A stretch of DNA of 64,000 nt from a candidate division KSB3 bacterium (GTDB lineage Bacteria; Moduliflexota; Moduliflexia; Moduliflexales; Moduliflexaceae), in assembly GCA_002748425.1 (NCBI GenBank), contig PDSJ01000027.1:1-64000 (forward strand). Reading direction: 5' to 3'. Made by a program: the position numbers and the translations under genes. How positions within the stretch are numbered: the first letter of the stretch is position 1; each line of letters opens with the position of its first letter. The notes under the pieces were generated by a model, which was not told the DNA's origin, searched no databases, and saw nothing but the letters and a program-made list of their open reading frames with translations. Positions 16,858 through 26,205 of this stretch are shown here, in pieces.

Positions 16858-17604
16858 ATGGCTGAATGGTTTGAAGATGAGAATTTTTGGCATGTTATGT
16901 ACCCTCACATGTTCTCTGAAGCACGGCTTGCGATGGCCGTTGATGAGGTGAGGAATATCTTTCGCCTGATCGGTTTTCACGGAGGCAATGTTCTGGACCT
17001 CTGCTGCGGTCCCGGGCGCCACTCAGTGGAGTTCGCCAGACGAGGCTGCAAGGTCACTGCGGTTGACAGAACCCCGTTTTTGCTGGAGAAAGCCAGAGAG
17101 AAAGCCCGCGCAGTGGGTGTGGAGGTTGAGTGGATTCAGGAAGATATGCGGCGCTTCAGACGACCGGGACAGTATGACCTTGCCGTGAGTATGCTCACGT
17201 CACTGGGCTATTTCGACGATCCCCGGGAGGACGTGCTGGTCCTGACACATCTTTACGAGAGTTTGAAGCCCGGGGGTTTTTGTGTGATGGATATGATGGG
17301 GCGTGAAATCCTCGCTAGGGATTTTCATCCGACAGTGTCTGATAAAAACGATGATGGCAGTATTCTTGTTCAGCGTCGTGAAGTGCGGGACGGCTGGGCG
17401 CGGCTGCATAACGAGCGTATCTTGATTAAAGGGGATAAGGCGTTGACCTTCAGCTTCCATCAACGAATTTTTGCCGGCCAAGAGTTGAAAGAACAGATGC
17501 AGTGCGCTGGCTTTCAAGACGTGACATTATACGGCGACCTTGAAGGCGCCGACTATGGAATACAGGCGACACGTCTGGTGGCTGTCGGGCGAAAAGCGGC
17601 GTAG
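16858..17604 (+). CDS. Class I SAM-dependent methyltransferase
   Basis: Methyltransferase of 248 residues. After an N-terminal helix region starting MAEWFEDENFWHVMYPHMF, the SAM-binding motif I is NVLDLCCGPGRHSVEFARRG (about 43-62), with an acidic residue in AVDRTPFLLEKAREKA for motif II and DLAVSMLTSLGYFDD at motif IV. This N-terminal architecture with a Trp-rich start occurs in a common group of uncharacterised methyltransferases. An AAGGAG site precedes the ATG. The target is unknown, and the neighbours give no hint. Confidence 0.87.
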   Translation: MAEWFEDENFWHVMYPHMFSEARLAMAVDEVRNIFRLIGFHGGNVLDLCCGPGRHSVEFARRGCKVTAVDRTPFLLEKAREKARAVGVEVEWIQEDMRRFRRPGQYDLAVSMLTSLGYFDDPREDVLVLTHLYESLKPGGFCVMDMMGREILARDFHPTVSDKNDDGSILVQRREVRDGWARLHNERILIKGDKALTFSFHQRIFAGQELKEQMQCAGFQDVTLYGDLEGADYGIQATRLVAVGRKAA

Positions 17605-17801
17605 GGCTTTCAGGGATCATCGTTACTCGGATCAACGTTAAGTCGTCTGGCCTATACACGAACAGCTCGCTCCGCAGAATATATCTTCGGGGCCGGGAGG
17701 ACGTTACGATCGCTGGGCTGGTCATCCGTTAGCGTCGGGAATCTGTTCCATGCTGCAATCAATCACCATGACGCCCAAAAATGTTTACACCAAAAGGAAA
17801 T

Positions 17802-18599
17802 ATGTCAACCATGTCTATAGTCGCATTCGACACATTGTATGAGAGCATTGCCTCTTGCCTTCATGCTTCCAGAAAAATCCTCTTTATCACAGGAGCAGGC
17901 ATTTCCGCGGACTCAGGTCTGCCGACCTACCGCGGACTGGGAGGCTTATATGAAAAGAAGGATACAGAGGAAGGAATCCCGATCGAAACAGCGATCAGTG
18001 CAATGATGCTGCACGAGCATCCGGAAATCACCTGGAAATATTTATGGCAAATCGGCGTCAACTGCCGGGATGCCTGCCCCAACCGGGCGCATGAAATCAT
18101 TAGCCGACTCCAGGAGTACAAGCCAGACACGTGGGTGCTAACGCAAAATATTGATGGGTTGCACCGTGCGGCCGGGACAAAGAATGTTATTGAAATGCAC
18201 GGCGATGCCTTTGAAATGCGTTGTATGAAATGTGGAAGCCCATATACGTTTGATGTGATCTTCCCGCTTACAGTGCAGAGACCGGAACTGCCTCCGCGCT
18301 GCCTGCGTGAGAACTGTCGCGGGATTATTCGTCCGAACGTCGTGCTGTTTGGCGAATATCTCCCGAGCCAGGCCTATGCACAGCTTCAAGCGCTGTTGGA
18401 CCAAGGTCTGGATATGGTGCTCAGCATCGGAACTTCATGTTCTTTACCTTATATCACGGCACCGCTCTACACTCCGGGTATTCCAACGGTCGAAATCAAC
18501 CCGGTTGAGACCGTGGTCTCAGAAAAGGTGAGCTATCGTATCCCTCTGGGAGCGGCAGAAGCCATGGAAGGAATCTGGAAGGCGTTTTGCGGCAGATAA
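17802..18599 (+). CDS. NAD-dependent protein deacylase (sirtuin)
   Basis: Sir2-family deacylase, 265 residues. Visible motifs: ILFITGAGISADSGLPTYRG (NAD binding), TQNIDGLHRAAGTKNVIEMH (catalytic His in the LH of this motif and in MHGD), a zinc module with CMKC and a second pair in PRCLRENC, and IRPNVVLFGEYLP. The C-terminal half has SIGTSCSLPYI and VEINP. Class III (CobB-like) members have a Tyr-x-x-Arg pair for succinyl and malonyl lysines, and I do not see it clearly, so the acyl specificity is open. The ATG at 17802 follows AAAGGA. It stands alone between the methyltransferase and coiled-coil genes. Confidence 0.92.
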   Translation: MSTMSIVAFDTLYESIASCLHASRKILFITGAGISADSGLPTYRGLGGLYEKKDTEEGIPIETAISAMMLHEHPEITWKYLWQIGVNCRDACPNRAHEIISRLQEYKPDTWVLTQNIDGLHRAAGTKNVIEMHGDAFEMRCMKCGSPYTFDVIFPLTVQRPELPPRCLRENCRGIIRPNVVLFGEYLPSQAYAQLQALLDQGLDMVLSIGTSCSLPYITAPLYTPGIPTVEINPVETVVSEKVSYRIPLGAAEAMEGIWKAFCGR

Positions 18600-18641
18600 T
18601 GGGCTCGGTGCCGTCCGACGATTGTATTTCGATCATTTTTC

Positions 18642-18670
18642 TTGACGCCGACATGTCCAGAGCGGATAGT
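18642..18670 (+). promoter_or_regulatory. Promoter candidate for the heptad-repeat gene
   Basis: TTGACG at 18642-18647, a 17-nt spacer and GATAGT at 18665-18670, about 65 nt before the ATG of the coiled-coil gene. Confidence 0.45.
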
Positions 18671-18736
18671 TTTTTAATCCTTACCGAGTCATCACTGAAG
18701 TAAACTGAGAAACCATCAGGAAAGGAGGACTGCGTA

Positions 18737-19618
18737 ATGGCAACCTTGGAACTTGAAGCACGGGTCGACAACCTGGAAACGATTCTGGGACAATTTATTG
18801 TCTCAACCAACGTTGCTTTGCTCCGGATGGAGCGGGGAAATGAAGCCTTCAGGCAGGAAATGAAGGAGTTTAAGGATGAAATGAAAGACTTCAAGGATGA
18901 GATGACAGAGTTTAAGGATGAAATGAAAGACTTCAAGGATGAGATGACAGAGTTTAAGGATGAAATGAAAGACTTCAAGGATGAGATGACAGAGTTTAAG
19001 AATGAGATGAAAGACTTCAAGGATGAGATGACAGACTTTAAGGATGAAATGAAAGACTTCAAGGATGAGATGACAGAGTTTAAGGATGAAATGAAAGATT
19101 TCAAGGATGAGATGACAGACTTCAAGGATGAGATGACAGACTTCAAGGATGAGACGAGAGCGGACCGAAAAAGCATGAACAAAAAATGGGGCGACCTGGC
19201 GAACAAGATGGGAACGTTGGCCGAAGATATTGTGGCTCCAAATATTCCCCGCATCGCCAGAGAATATTTTCAGCTCGACTCTCCCGATTTTTTTGCCCTG
19301 CGGGTCACAAAGCGCAAGGCAGGGGATCGCTCCTTTCAGAGGGAATTTGACACGATTGCAGCCTATCCAGATCATCTTCTCGTGAACGAGACGAAATCGA
19401 CCCCGAAAATCGATTATATTGACGCTTTTATCGAGACGCTGCCGCAGATCGACGAGTATTTTCCCGAATATCGAGGGAAGACCCTGATCCCGATCTTCTC
19501 GTCGTTGCATCTTCCCGATAACGTACTGAATTACCTTTCAGCACATAAGATTTACGGCATGGCGATGGGGGATGAAACGATGATCCTGCTGAATGCCGAT
19601 CGCTTCCCTTCTCCATAG
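18737..19618 (+). CDS. Coiled-coil heptad-repeat protein with PD-(D/E)XK nuclease-like domain
   Basis: A 293-residue protein in three parts. Residues 1-42 form a helical lead. Residues 43-140 are 14 near-identical heptads of the type FKDEM plus two (KD, TE or TD), with Met and Phe spaced 3 and 4 apart, a perfect a/d pattern for a long parallel coiled coil. Residues 141-293 form a compact domain with FDTIAAYPDHLL and NETKS, where Asp205 and Glu218-x-Lys220 fit the D...ExK core of PD-(D/E)XK folds (DUF3782-like proteins have this layout). Function is unknown; nuclease activity is inferred from fold only. An AAAGGAGG ribosome site precedes the ATG. The DNA repeats could change number by slippage in steps of 21 bp while keeping frame. 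Confidence 0.8.
   Translation: MATLELEARVDNLETILGQFIVSTNVALLRMERGNEAFRQEMKEFKDEMKDFKDEMTEFKDEMKDFKDEMTEFKDEMKDFKDEMTEFKNEMKDFKDEMTDFKDEMKDFKDEMTEFKDEMKDFKDEMTDFKDEMTDFKDETRADRKSMNKKWGDLANKMGTLAEDIVAPNIPRIAREYFQLDSPDFFALRVTKRKAGDRSFQREFDTIAAYPDHLLVNETKSTPKIDYIDAFIETLPQIDEYFPEYRGKTLIPIFSSLHLPDNVLNYLSAHKIYGMAMGDETMILLNADRFPSP
18863..19156 (+). repeat. Tandem 21/42-bp repeats encoding 14 heptads
   Basis: Fourteen 21-bp units, mostly alternating in pairs to give a 42-bp higher-order unit (for example AAGGATGAAATGAAAGACTT followed by CAAGGATGAGATGACAGAGT). Third-position differences are few, which suggests recent amplification by slippage or unequal recombination. Confidence 0.9.
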
Positions 19619-19750
19619 GACCTCCGGCAGGACAGGCTCGTGCCTCCTGCTTACACTTCCATCTCCAGGCCGCTGTGTTGAAGCCAGAAGGGGTTTTCCC
19701 GTTTCTCCAGCGTAGCTTTTCTTCGCTCGTGCGATTGATTGTGCCGCATT

Positions 19751-21292
19751 TTAGTGTTGCAGCCACAATTCACGATCGAGGCTGCGATACTGGATCGCCT
19801 CAGAAACATGCTCAGACTTGATGCGCTCGGCGCCAGCAAGATCGGCGATCGTGCGGGAGACTTTTAAAATCCTGGTATACGCTCTCGCGCTCAGTCCGAG
19901 CCGCTCCATCGCCATTTTCAGGAGGGCATGTGACTCGTCATCTAATACGCAGGTTTCGCAGATGTGTTTCGCACTCAACTGGGCGTTGCAAAAGGTAGTG
20001 CTGCCAGCCGAAAAGCGTTCCATCTGTCTGCTGCGCGCAGCCTGCACCCGCCGCCGGATCGCGGCTGAGCTTTCCTCTGCCCGTGTCGAGGACAGATCCC
20101 GATAATGCACGGCTGGAACCTCGATATGAATATCGATCCGGTCCATCAAAGGGCCGGAAATTCTGGCCATATAGCGTTGAACTGCCGGAGGCGTACAGAC
20201 GCAACTTCGTGTTGGATCGCCAAGAAAGCCGCAGGGACAGGGATTCATCGCAGCGATAAGCATAAAACGGCTGGGGTAGGTCAGGGAGATTGCAGCGCGG
20301 GAAATCGTGACTTCGGCGTCTTCCAGCGGCTGGCGCATGACTTCTAGGGCATTACGGTTGAACTCGGGGAGTTCATCTAAAAACAAGACCCCGTTATGCG
20401 CTAAACTCACTTCGCCGGGTCGTGGGATTGTCCCGCCTCCGATGAGTCCGGCACTGGAGATCGTATGGTGGGGAGAACGGAAAGGACGGGTTGCGACAAG
20501 AGCTTTTTTGGAGGGAAGAATGCCGGCAACGCTGTAGATCTTTGTAGTTTCAATTGCCTCTTGAAAGCCGAGGGTCGGTAAAATGGTGGGAATACGCCTG
20601 GACAGCATGGTTTTTCCGGAACCCGGCGGACCGATCATCAGGATATTATGCGAGCCAGCCGCTGCAACTTCCATCGCGCGCTTGACGTGGTTCTGCCCTT
20701 TGACATCGGAAAAATCCACTTCGTACAATGACGACTGGCGAAAGATTTCATCGACGTCCAATTGTAATTTTTCAATGTCCCGGCTGCCGTTCAAAAATTC
20801 GACGGCCTGCGCCAGGCTCTCGACTGGATGCACATCAATGCCGTCGACAACGGCAGCTTCTCGGGCATTCTCTGCCGGTAACAGGATGCCGGTGAGCTGC
20901 TGCCTGTGCGCGGCAGCGGCCAGCGAAAGTGCTCCCTTGATTGGGCGAACGCCGCCATCCAGTGAGAGTTCTCCAACAAACATATAGTGAGGGAGTTTCT
21001 CGTCTTCCACCATGCCCATCGCGCTTAAAATACCGATCGCGATCGGCAGATCAAAGGCCGATCCTTCTTTTTTGATGTCGGCAGGGGCGAGATTGACGAT
21101 AATACGATTGACGGGAAAGGCGAAGCCGGTATTGGCAATCGCCGCCTTGACACGTTCCCGGCTTTCTTTTACGGCGCCGTCTGGCAGGCCCACGACGCCA
21201 AAATACGCGAGCCCGAAGCTCAGATCGACTTCCGCCTCGACAAGATATGCGTCAATTCCTAAAACCGCTCCACTCATCACTTTGGCAAGCAT
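19751..21292 (-). CDS. comM: YifB/ComM family AAA+ ATPase (Mg chelatase-like)
   Basis: A 513-residue ATPase. It has an N-terminal ChlI domain beginning with [24 protein letters not shown], the Lon-protease-like fold part with DLPIAIGIL and [20 protein letters not shown], then a Mg-chelatase AAA+ domain with Walker [33 protein letters not shown], Walker [11 protein letters not shown] and the C-terminal Mg_chelatase_C helical domain with [18 protein letters not shown]. In naturally competent bacteria ComM is a hexameric helicase that promotes branch migration during recombination; elsewhere its role is unclear. A short intergenic stretch separates it from rel upstream. An AGGGAGG ribosome site precedes the ATG. 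Confidence 0.94.
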   Translation of the reverse strand: MLAKVMSGAVLGIDAYLVEAEVDLSFGLAYFGVVGLPDGAVKESRERVKAAIANTGFAFPVNRIIVNLAPADIKKEGSAFDLPIAIGILSAMGMVEDEKLPHYMFVGELSLDGGVRPIKGALSLAAAAHRQQLTGILLPAENAREAAVVDGIDVHPVESLAQAVEFLNGSRDIEKLQLDVDEIFRQSSLYEVDFSDVKGQNHVKRAMEVAAAGSHNILMIGPPGSGKTMLSRRIPTILPTLGFQEAIETTKIYSVAGILPSKKALVATRPFRSPHHTISSAGLIGGGTIPRPGEVSLAHNGVLFLDELPEFNRNALEVMRQPLEDAEVTISRAAISLTYPSRFMLIAAMNPCPCGFLGDPTRSCVCTPPAVQRYMARISGPLMDRIDIHIEVPAVHYRDLSSTRAEESSAAIRRRVQAARSRQMERFSAGSTTFCNAQLSAKHICETCVLDDESHALLKMAMERLGLSARAYTRILKVSRTIADLAGAERIKSEHVSEAIQYRSLDRELWLQH

Positions 21293-21362
21293 GGGGCCTC
21301 CCTGTGCTCATGACTCGGATACAGAGTCGTGTCAAAGGCGTACTACGGGTGTTCTGCACAAC

Positions 21363-23537
21363 TTAGTAGCGGGGCGCCGGAGCTCTGACATGGCTGACTT
21401 CGTGAACGTGCCGGACGTTTTTCACGCTGCGTATGACCGTACTGAGATGCTCTCGCCCCTGGACAGTAATGATGCAGCGCACTTCAAGCTGGTTGGCGGA
21501 TTTCTCACTGTTCGATGCCAGAATATTCGTGTTGGTTTTGGCAATGGCGGCGACAATATCGGCGAAGAGTGAGTCGCGAATCGTACCGATGACATACAGC
21601 TCCGCCGGATAGTGGACTTGCGGATCGATGTCCCACTCCACGTCGATCTTCCGGTCATCGTCGAATTCCATTGCTTTCATGTTCGGGCAGTCAACCGTAT
21701 GGATGGTGATGCCGCGTCCTTTGGTGATAAATCCTATGATGTTGTCTCCCGGGAGCGGACGGCAGCACTGCCCGAAGCGAGTGAGGATGTTGTCGACACC
21801 CTTGACTTTAATGGCGCCGCCGGATGTATTGCGTTGTGTCTGCTCAATCTCATAATGTTGTTTTGTGTCGTTCTGTTCCTCGACTGCCTCTGCAGACTCG
21901 TTTTCCGGAAAGAGTCGTTTTACAATGTGTTTCGGGCTGTATTTCTGGGCACCGATTGCCGAGAGAAGGTCTTCTTCGGTCGAGTGTCCGAGTTCCGCAG
22001 TCACGCGCTTCAAACGGCCGTCTTTTTGCACGCGGGAAAGCCGCGTTCCTGATTTCCGGAGTGCTTTTTCCAGGATTTCAGTGCCAAGCTGAATTTCCGC
22101 CTCGCGTTTCTTTGCCCGAAAAAAGTGTCGAATTTTGGTTTTGGCTTTGCTCGTGACCACATAATTCAGCCAGTCCCGGCCGGGATGATGATTTTTTTGG
22201 GTGAGAATCTCAACGATGTCACCATTTTTAAGCGGCGTTCGCAAGGGGACGATGCGTTCATTGACTCGCGCTCCATAGCATTGTTCTCCGACTTCGGTAT
22301 GAACTGCATACGCAAAATCAATCGGGGTCGCGCCCTGGGGCAGGCATTTGACTTTTCCTTTGGGCGTAAAGACATAGACATCATCAGGAAAGAGATCAAT
22401 TTTGAGATGTTCGACAAACTCCGAGGGATTTTCGAGTTCCTGATGCCATTCCAGAATATGGCGCAGACCAGAGAATTTGCTGTCATATTCATCGTCCTTC
22501 TCTTTACCTTCTTTATATCTCCAGTGTGCTGCAATGCCTTCTTCAGACAGATGGTGCATCTCCCAGGTGCGAATCTGTATTTCCACCGGACGTCCGAACG
22601 GTCCAATCACCGCTGTATGCAGGGATTGGTACATATTCGGCTTGGGCAGGGTAATATAGTCATCAAAACTCTGCGGGATATGTTTCCACGTTGAGTGAAT
22701 AAGTCCCAGGGTTGAGTAGCAATCGGCTTTTGTGTTGGTAATGACGCGCAGCCCAATGATATCCATGACATCTTTAAATGAAATGTTGAGCCGTTTCATC
22801 TTGCGGTAAATGCTGTATAAGTGTTTTTCACGACTTGTGATAACGGCTTGAATGTTCTGCGTCTTCAAACGACGTTCAAGTTCCTCTTTGACGATTTCAA
22901 TGGTTTTCTGGCGTTCGCCCCCCATCTCTTCGCTGCGCTGCATCACGCGCTTGTACATATCGGGATCGAGATATTTAAACGAGAGATCTTCTAATTCAGA
23001 CTTGATCAGGCCCAATCCCAGACGATTGGCCAGCGGTGCGAAAATATCCAGTGTTTCTTGTGCCACGCGCTTCTGCTGTTCCTTGCCGGCGTATTGTAGG
23101 GTGCGGATGTTATGCAGCCGATCTGCCAGCTTCACGATGAGCACACGAATGTCTTTGGCCATTGCCAGCAGCATTTTTCGAAGATTCTCTGCCTGATACT
23201 CCTCCCGGGAGGCAAAGTAGATTTTTGAAATTTTGGTGACGCCGTCCACTAATTGCGCGACTTCCGGGCCGAACATGTCTTGCACTTCCTCATACGTGGT
23301 ATCGGTATCCTCCAGAATATCGTGCAGCAAACCGGTGCTGACCGTGACCGCATCCATCTTCATGTTTGCTAAAATAACGGCTGTTTCAATCGTATGCGAG
23401 AGGTAGGGCTCGCCGGAAAGACGGGTTTGTCCCCGGTGCATTTTCGCCGCAAAAATGTAGGCTCGATACACCAGATTAACGTCTGCATTCGGATAATACT
23501 GTCGTAGTTTATCGACGCTGTCGTGAATTCGATGCAT
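21363..23537 (-). CDS. rel: Bifunctional (p)ppGpp synthetase/hydrolase (Rel/SpoT family)
   Basis: Long RSH protein of about 724 residues controlling the stringent response. Domains in order: HD hydrolase with RAYIFAAKMHRGQTRLSGEP and LLHDILEDTDTTYEEV; the synthetase with DVMDIIGLRVITNTKADCYS and LPKPNMYQSLHTAVIGPFG; a TGS domain with VFTPKGKVKCLPQGATPIDF; a linker with the conserved RCCRPLPGD-like segment RFGQCCRPLPGDNIIGF; and a C-terminal ACT domain around AELYVIGTIRDSLFADIVAA. An intact HD motif suggests hydrolase activity and an intact synthetase suggests a bifunctional enzyme. The family start aligns with the ATG at 23537; the frame extends seven codons further. It is transcribed with coaD upstream and comM downstream. 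Confidence 0.95.
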   Translation of the reverse strand: MHRIHDSVDKLRQYYPNADVNLVYRAYIFAAKMHRGQTRLSGEPYLSHTIETAVILANMKMDAVTVSTGLLHDILEDTDTTYEEVQDMFGPEVAQLVDGVTKISKIYFASREEYQAENLRKMLLAMAKDIRVLIVKLADRLHNIRTLQYAGKEQQKRVAQETLDIFAPLANRLGLGLIKSELEDLSFKYLDPDMYKRVMQRSEEMGGERQKTIEIVKEELERRLKTQNIQAVITSREKHLYSIYRKMKRLNISFKDVMDIIGLRVITNTKADCYSTLGLIHSTWKHIPQSFDDYITLPKPNMYQSLHTAVIGPFGRPVEIQIRTWEMHHLSEEGIAAHWRYKEGKEKDDEYDSKFSGLRHILEWHQELENPSEFVEHLKIDLFPDDVYVFTPKGKVKCLPQGATPIDFAYAVHTEVGEQCYGARVNERIVPLRTPLKNGDIVEILTQKNHHPGRDWLNYVVTSKAKTKIRHFFRAKKREAEIQLGTEILEKALRKSGTRLSRVQKDGRLKRVTAELGHSTEEDLLSAIGAQKYSPKHIVKRLFPENESAEAVEEQNDTKQHYEIEQTQRNTSGGAIKVKGVDNILTRFGQCCRPLPGDNIIGFITKGRGITIHTVDCPNMKAMEFDDDRKIDVEWDIDPQVHYPAELYVIGTIRDSLFADIVAAIAKTNTNILASNSEKSANQLEVRCIITVQGREHLSTVIRSVKNVRHVHEVSHVRAPAPRY

Positions 23538-23725
23538 GAGAATTATGTAAGACATCAATGTCGAGGAACAGCGTCATTTTGGCAGATGATGAGTCTCGAC
23601 AACAATGTGATACCGCTGATATCCGGTGTTCTGAAAATGGTGAGCCGTCTGGAAACAGCGTGTAGGTAACCAATTCGGTGTAACGCGCTGCTTGTCAAGC
23701 CCTGAGATATTGTCCGTGAAAAATT

Positions 23726-24211
23726 CTAGTTTGGCGAAAGCTTTTGATATAATTGCGCCTCGACGAATTTTGGCACAAAGTTGCTGACACTGCGCCCGAG
23801 CTGGACAATTTCCTTGACGATGCTGGAGCTTAAAAAGGAATACTCCGCGCTCGGCATCATAAACACTGTTTTGATCTCTTCGGCCAGTGTACGGTTCATG
23901 AGCGCCATTTGCAGCTCATATTCGAAATCGGAGACGGCCCGCAGCCCTCTGACGATCACTTTTGCATTGCGGGAATTGACGTAGTTGATGACCAAGCCAT
24001 CGAAATGATCGATTTCGACTCCGTCAATGTTATGGGTGACCTGTTTCAGCATTTCCATTCGTTCTGTGACAGAAAATAGGGGCGACTTACGAATGTTATG
24101 CGCCACGGCGACAATGACTTGATCGAAAATTTCGCCGCTGCGCTGAATAATATCAAGATGGCCGTTGGTCACCGGGTCAAAGGTGCCTGGATAGATAGCA
24201 ATCCCTTCCAT
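23726..24211 (-). CDS. coaD: Phosphopantetheine adenylyltransferase
   Basis: Penultimate enzyme of coenzyme A synthesis, transferring AMP from ATP to 4'-phosphopantetheine; 161 residues, the usual length. The nucleotidyltransferase motif is AIYPGTFDPVTNGHLDII (T/HxGH), followed by VAVAHNIRKSPLFSVTERM, VNSRNAKVIVRGLRAVSDFE, MALMNRTL and the C-terminal AEYSFLSSSIVKEIVQLGRS, which contains the ISSTxVR-like segment. A good promoter lies at 24276-24304 on this strand. Confidence 0.97.
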   Translation of the reverse strand: MEGIAIYPGTFDPVTNGHLDIIQRSGEIFDQVIVAVAHNIRKSPLFSVTERMEMLKQVTHNIDGVEIDHFDGLVINYVNSRNAKVIVRGLRAVSDFEYELQMALMNRTLAEEIKTVFMMPSAEYSFLSSSIVKEIVQLGRSVSNFVPKFVEAQLYQKLSPN

Positions 24212-24275
24212 ACAGAGTTATGTTTCGTCTTGGGTTTAGCGCTCGACAGTTATAAGAAAAATCAACGACAAATCT

Positions 24276-24304
24276 ATTAGAAAGAACGTGAAAATCTTTG
24301 TCAA
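24276..24304 (-). promoter_or_regulatory. Sigma-70 promoter of coaD
   Basis: On the minus strand, TTGACA (24304-24299), a 17-nt spacer and TCTAAT (24281-24276, five of six consensus bases). This is the best promoter match seen in the window and lies about 65 nt upstream of the coaD ATG. Confidence 0.6.
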
Positions 24305-24438
24305 CGGAAAAAACAGCTTTTTCTCAATACAAGCGAGCCTGGATGCTTTCGTCTGCGCGAGGTCTGAGAGAAAGGCATCGCGGGTGTTAGATGACCACAC
24401 ACGTACTTTGCTCGTGTGCAGGGAGCGGAATTTTCCTT

Positions 24439-25095
24439 TTAAGATGTCGGAACGGCATTCGGAAAGCCGTGTGCAGGGCCCCAATTCTGGGGATCCCGGC
24501 TCCAGTCCTGAATTAAGGCGCGTTGAGCGGGGTCAAGAGACTGCCGCTCTGCAGCGACCCGTATGAGAGCACTGAGATTGCTCAAAAATAAGGCCTTGCA
24601 GTCGGCGTCTTTGAAGTGACGCTGAGCTTCGGCGAATTCGTAGGTAAATATTGCAATCATGGCTGGAACTTCAGCGCCTGCCGCGCGGCAGGCCTGCACA
24701 GCATTCAGACTGCTGCTGCCGGTGCTGACCAAATCCTCGATCACAGCAACGTGCCTGCCTCGAATCTTCCCTCCTTCGATACGTTGGTGTTTCCCGTAGC
24801 CTTTGGCGGTTTTTCGGATATACACCATGGGCAGATCAAGTGCTGCGGCCACCCATGCCGCCCATGAAATCGCAGAACTGGCTGTACCGGCGATGACGTC
24901 TGCGTCAAGAGGCCGAATCCGGTCGACAAAAGCCTGGATGATGATCGCACGGGCATCAGGGAAAAAGGTTAAGCGCCGGTTGTCGCAGTAAATCGGGCTG
25001 CGAAGACCTGACGCATAGGTGTACGGTTCTGTAGCGTTCAGCGTCACCGCCTGTCTTTCAAGTAAAATTTGTGCAATATCCTGTTCGTGTATCAT
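24439..25095 (-). CDS. pyrE: Orotate phosphoribosyltransferase
   Basis: Pyrimidine biosynthesis enzyme converting orotate and PRPP to OMP, 218 residues. Characteristic parts: TYASGLRSPIYCDNRRLTFF at the N-terminus, VIAGTASSAISWAAWVAAAL, MVYIRKTAKGYGKHQRIEGG (mobile catalytic loop with Lys residues) and the PRPP-binding VAVIEDLVSTGSSSLNAVQA. The ATG follows AGGAGG. It lies 42 nt downstream of an amidohydrolase gene on the same strand, and the two probably share a transcript. Confidence 0.95.
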   Translation of the reverse strand: MIHEQDIAQILLERQAVTLNATEPYTYASGLRSPIYCDNRRLTFFPDARAIIIQAFVDRIRPLDADVIAGTASSAISWAAWVAAALDLPMVYIRKTAKGYGKHQRIEGGKIRGRHVAVIEDLVSTGSSSLNAVQACRAAGAEVPAMIAIFTYEFAEAQRHFKDADCKALFLSNLSALIRVAAERQSLDPAQRALIQDWSRDPQNWGPAHGFPNAVPTS

Positions 25096-25137
25096 CGTGT
25101 GATGCCTCCTGATCTCGAGCTGTCTTGTTTCCGTATG

Positions 25138-26205
25138 TTAATTATCCAGGGCGCTTCGTATTTTCATTTTATCAACTTCATTTAAACGATGTCCTGCCGC
25201 AATTTTTGCCCAAGTGGTAAAATTATAAAATCGTAAAATATTCGCGGCATAGGAGACTTCATTATACAGGTCCATTGTCCCGGCCGGCAGGAAAAAATCC
25301 TGGACGTTATCCGTGCCGAGGCGTACTGGAATGTCGTTGAGCAGTAATTCCAGCACACGGGTGATGCTGTTGTGCATAGGCACGTTGATGTTGCGGTTCT
25401 GCTTGTTCGAAAGTGTTGCGCTGGGACAGACGATAACACCGATATTGGTTTCGCGCAGGCCGTCAACGACTTTGCAAAAGCGTTCCTCAGAATATGAGGC
25501 GATTGACAGGGCATGGACCGCCCAGACGCTCGGAAGGCGTCGCTCCATTCGTCCTGTGGAATCCGGCCGCAGCCATCGTACGGCCTCGATCAGCGTTTCT
25601 GTCCCGCATTCTTGCGGATGATTAGTTTGATCAACGTGCATGTGAACTTCCTTGAAATCCAGGCTGTTGGCGAAACTCAGGATACGCCGAAAGTGTTCCT
25701 TGAATCCGATATGATAGGCACGGGCATCACGTTCCGGCAGGGTCCCGATGAAGTTTGCCGCTTGAGCGCTTTTGACAAAGACATCCCAACGACGCGGCTG
25801 ATCGTCTTTAAAGCCGAATATGGGATAGGCGCCCACCCGAAAATCGATTTTATCCTTATAGCGTTCTCTCAGCTCACAGGCAAGCTCCACAGCGCTCGAG
25901 CCGATGCAGTCATCAGTGGCGTCGATAAAGCTGTCGATTCGCCGGGTTCCATGCTCAATGGATTCTTCCAGGGCGCGGGATATGCGCTCCTGCAAAGAGC
26001 CTTTGGTGTATGCCAGGCCCTCATGCAAGGCTCCGGTGGTATGTTGCTTGGCTTCCAGGGGATAGGTCGCAATCTCCCAGGGATCCATATCGGCATGTTC
26101 GACAAATTTCGATTCCATCACAAAGGCCCGATCAATGTGCGCGTGCGCATTGAACCATCCGCCAAGGTTTTTAACGGCCTTTCGCACCTCTTCTTCAAAT
26201 CCCAT
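25138..26205 (-). CDS. Amidohydrolase, cytosine deaminase-like
   Basis: Metal-dependent amidohydrolase of 355 residues. Metal ligands of the superfamily are seen: His21 and His23 in FNAHAHIDRAF, His190 in HMHVDQTNHPQE, His231 in VWAVHALS and Asp299 in RLGTDN. In E. coli cytosine deaminase the residue three after the third His is a catalytic Glu (HCDE); here it is Gln193 (HVDQ), a variant that occurs in related uncharacterised proteins. The neighbouring pyrE makes a pyrimidine-related substrate attractive, but that is inference. A strong AGGAGG site precedes the ATG. It is 42 nt upstream of pyrE. Confidence 0.82.
   Translation of the reverse strand: MGFEEEVRKAVKNLGGWFNAHAHIDRAFVMESKFVEHADMDPWEIATYPLEAKQHTTGALHEGLAYTKGSLQERISRALEESIEHGTRRIDSFIDATDDCIGSSAVELACELRERYKDKIDFRVGAYPIFGFKDDQPRRWDVFVKSAQAANFIGTLPERDARAYHIGFKEHFRRILSFANSLDFKEVHMHVDQTNHPQECGTETLIEAVRWLRPDSTGRMERRLPSVWAVHALSIASYSEERFCKVVDGLRETNIGVIVCPSATLSNKQNRNINVPMHNSITRVLELLLNDIPVRLGTDNVQDFFLPAGTMDLYNEVSYAANILRFYNFTTWAKIAAGHRLNEVDKMKIRSALDN

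Noticed and set aside
18863..19156. Possible CRISPR or minisatellite array
   Set aside because: The repeats are contiguous coding heptads without spacers, so it is not a CRISPR array; it is kept as a coding tandem repeat.
18496..19254. A 252-codon open frame antisense to the heptad-repeat gene
   Set aside because: It stays open only because the 21-bp repeats contain no stop in that frame. Its repetitive Ser/Leu/Lys product has no ribosome site, and the sense strand has a strong ribosome site and a recognisable domain.
18803..19510. A second antisense frame of 235 codons over the same repeats
   Set aside because: Same cause; repetitive His/Leu-rich product and no start signals.
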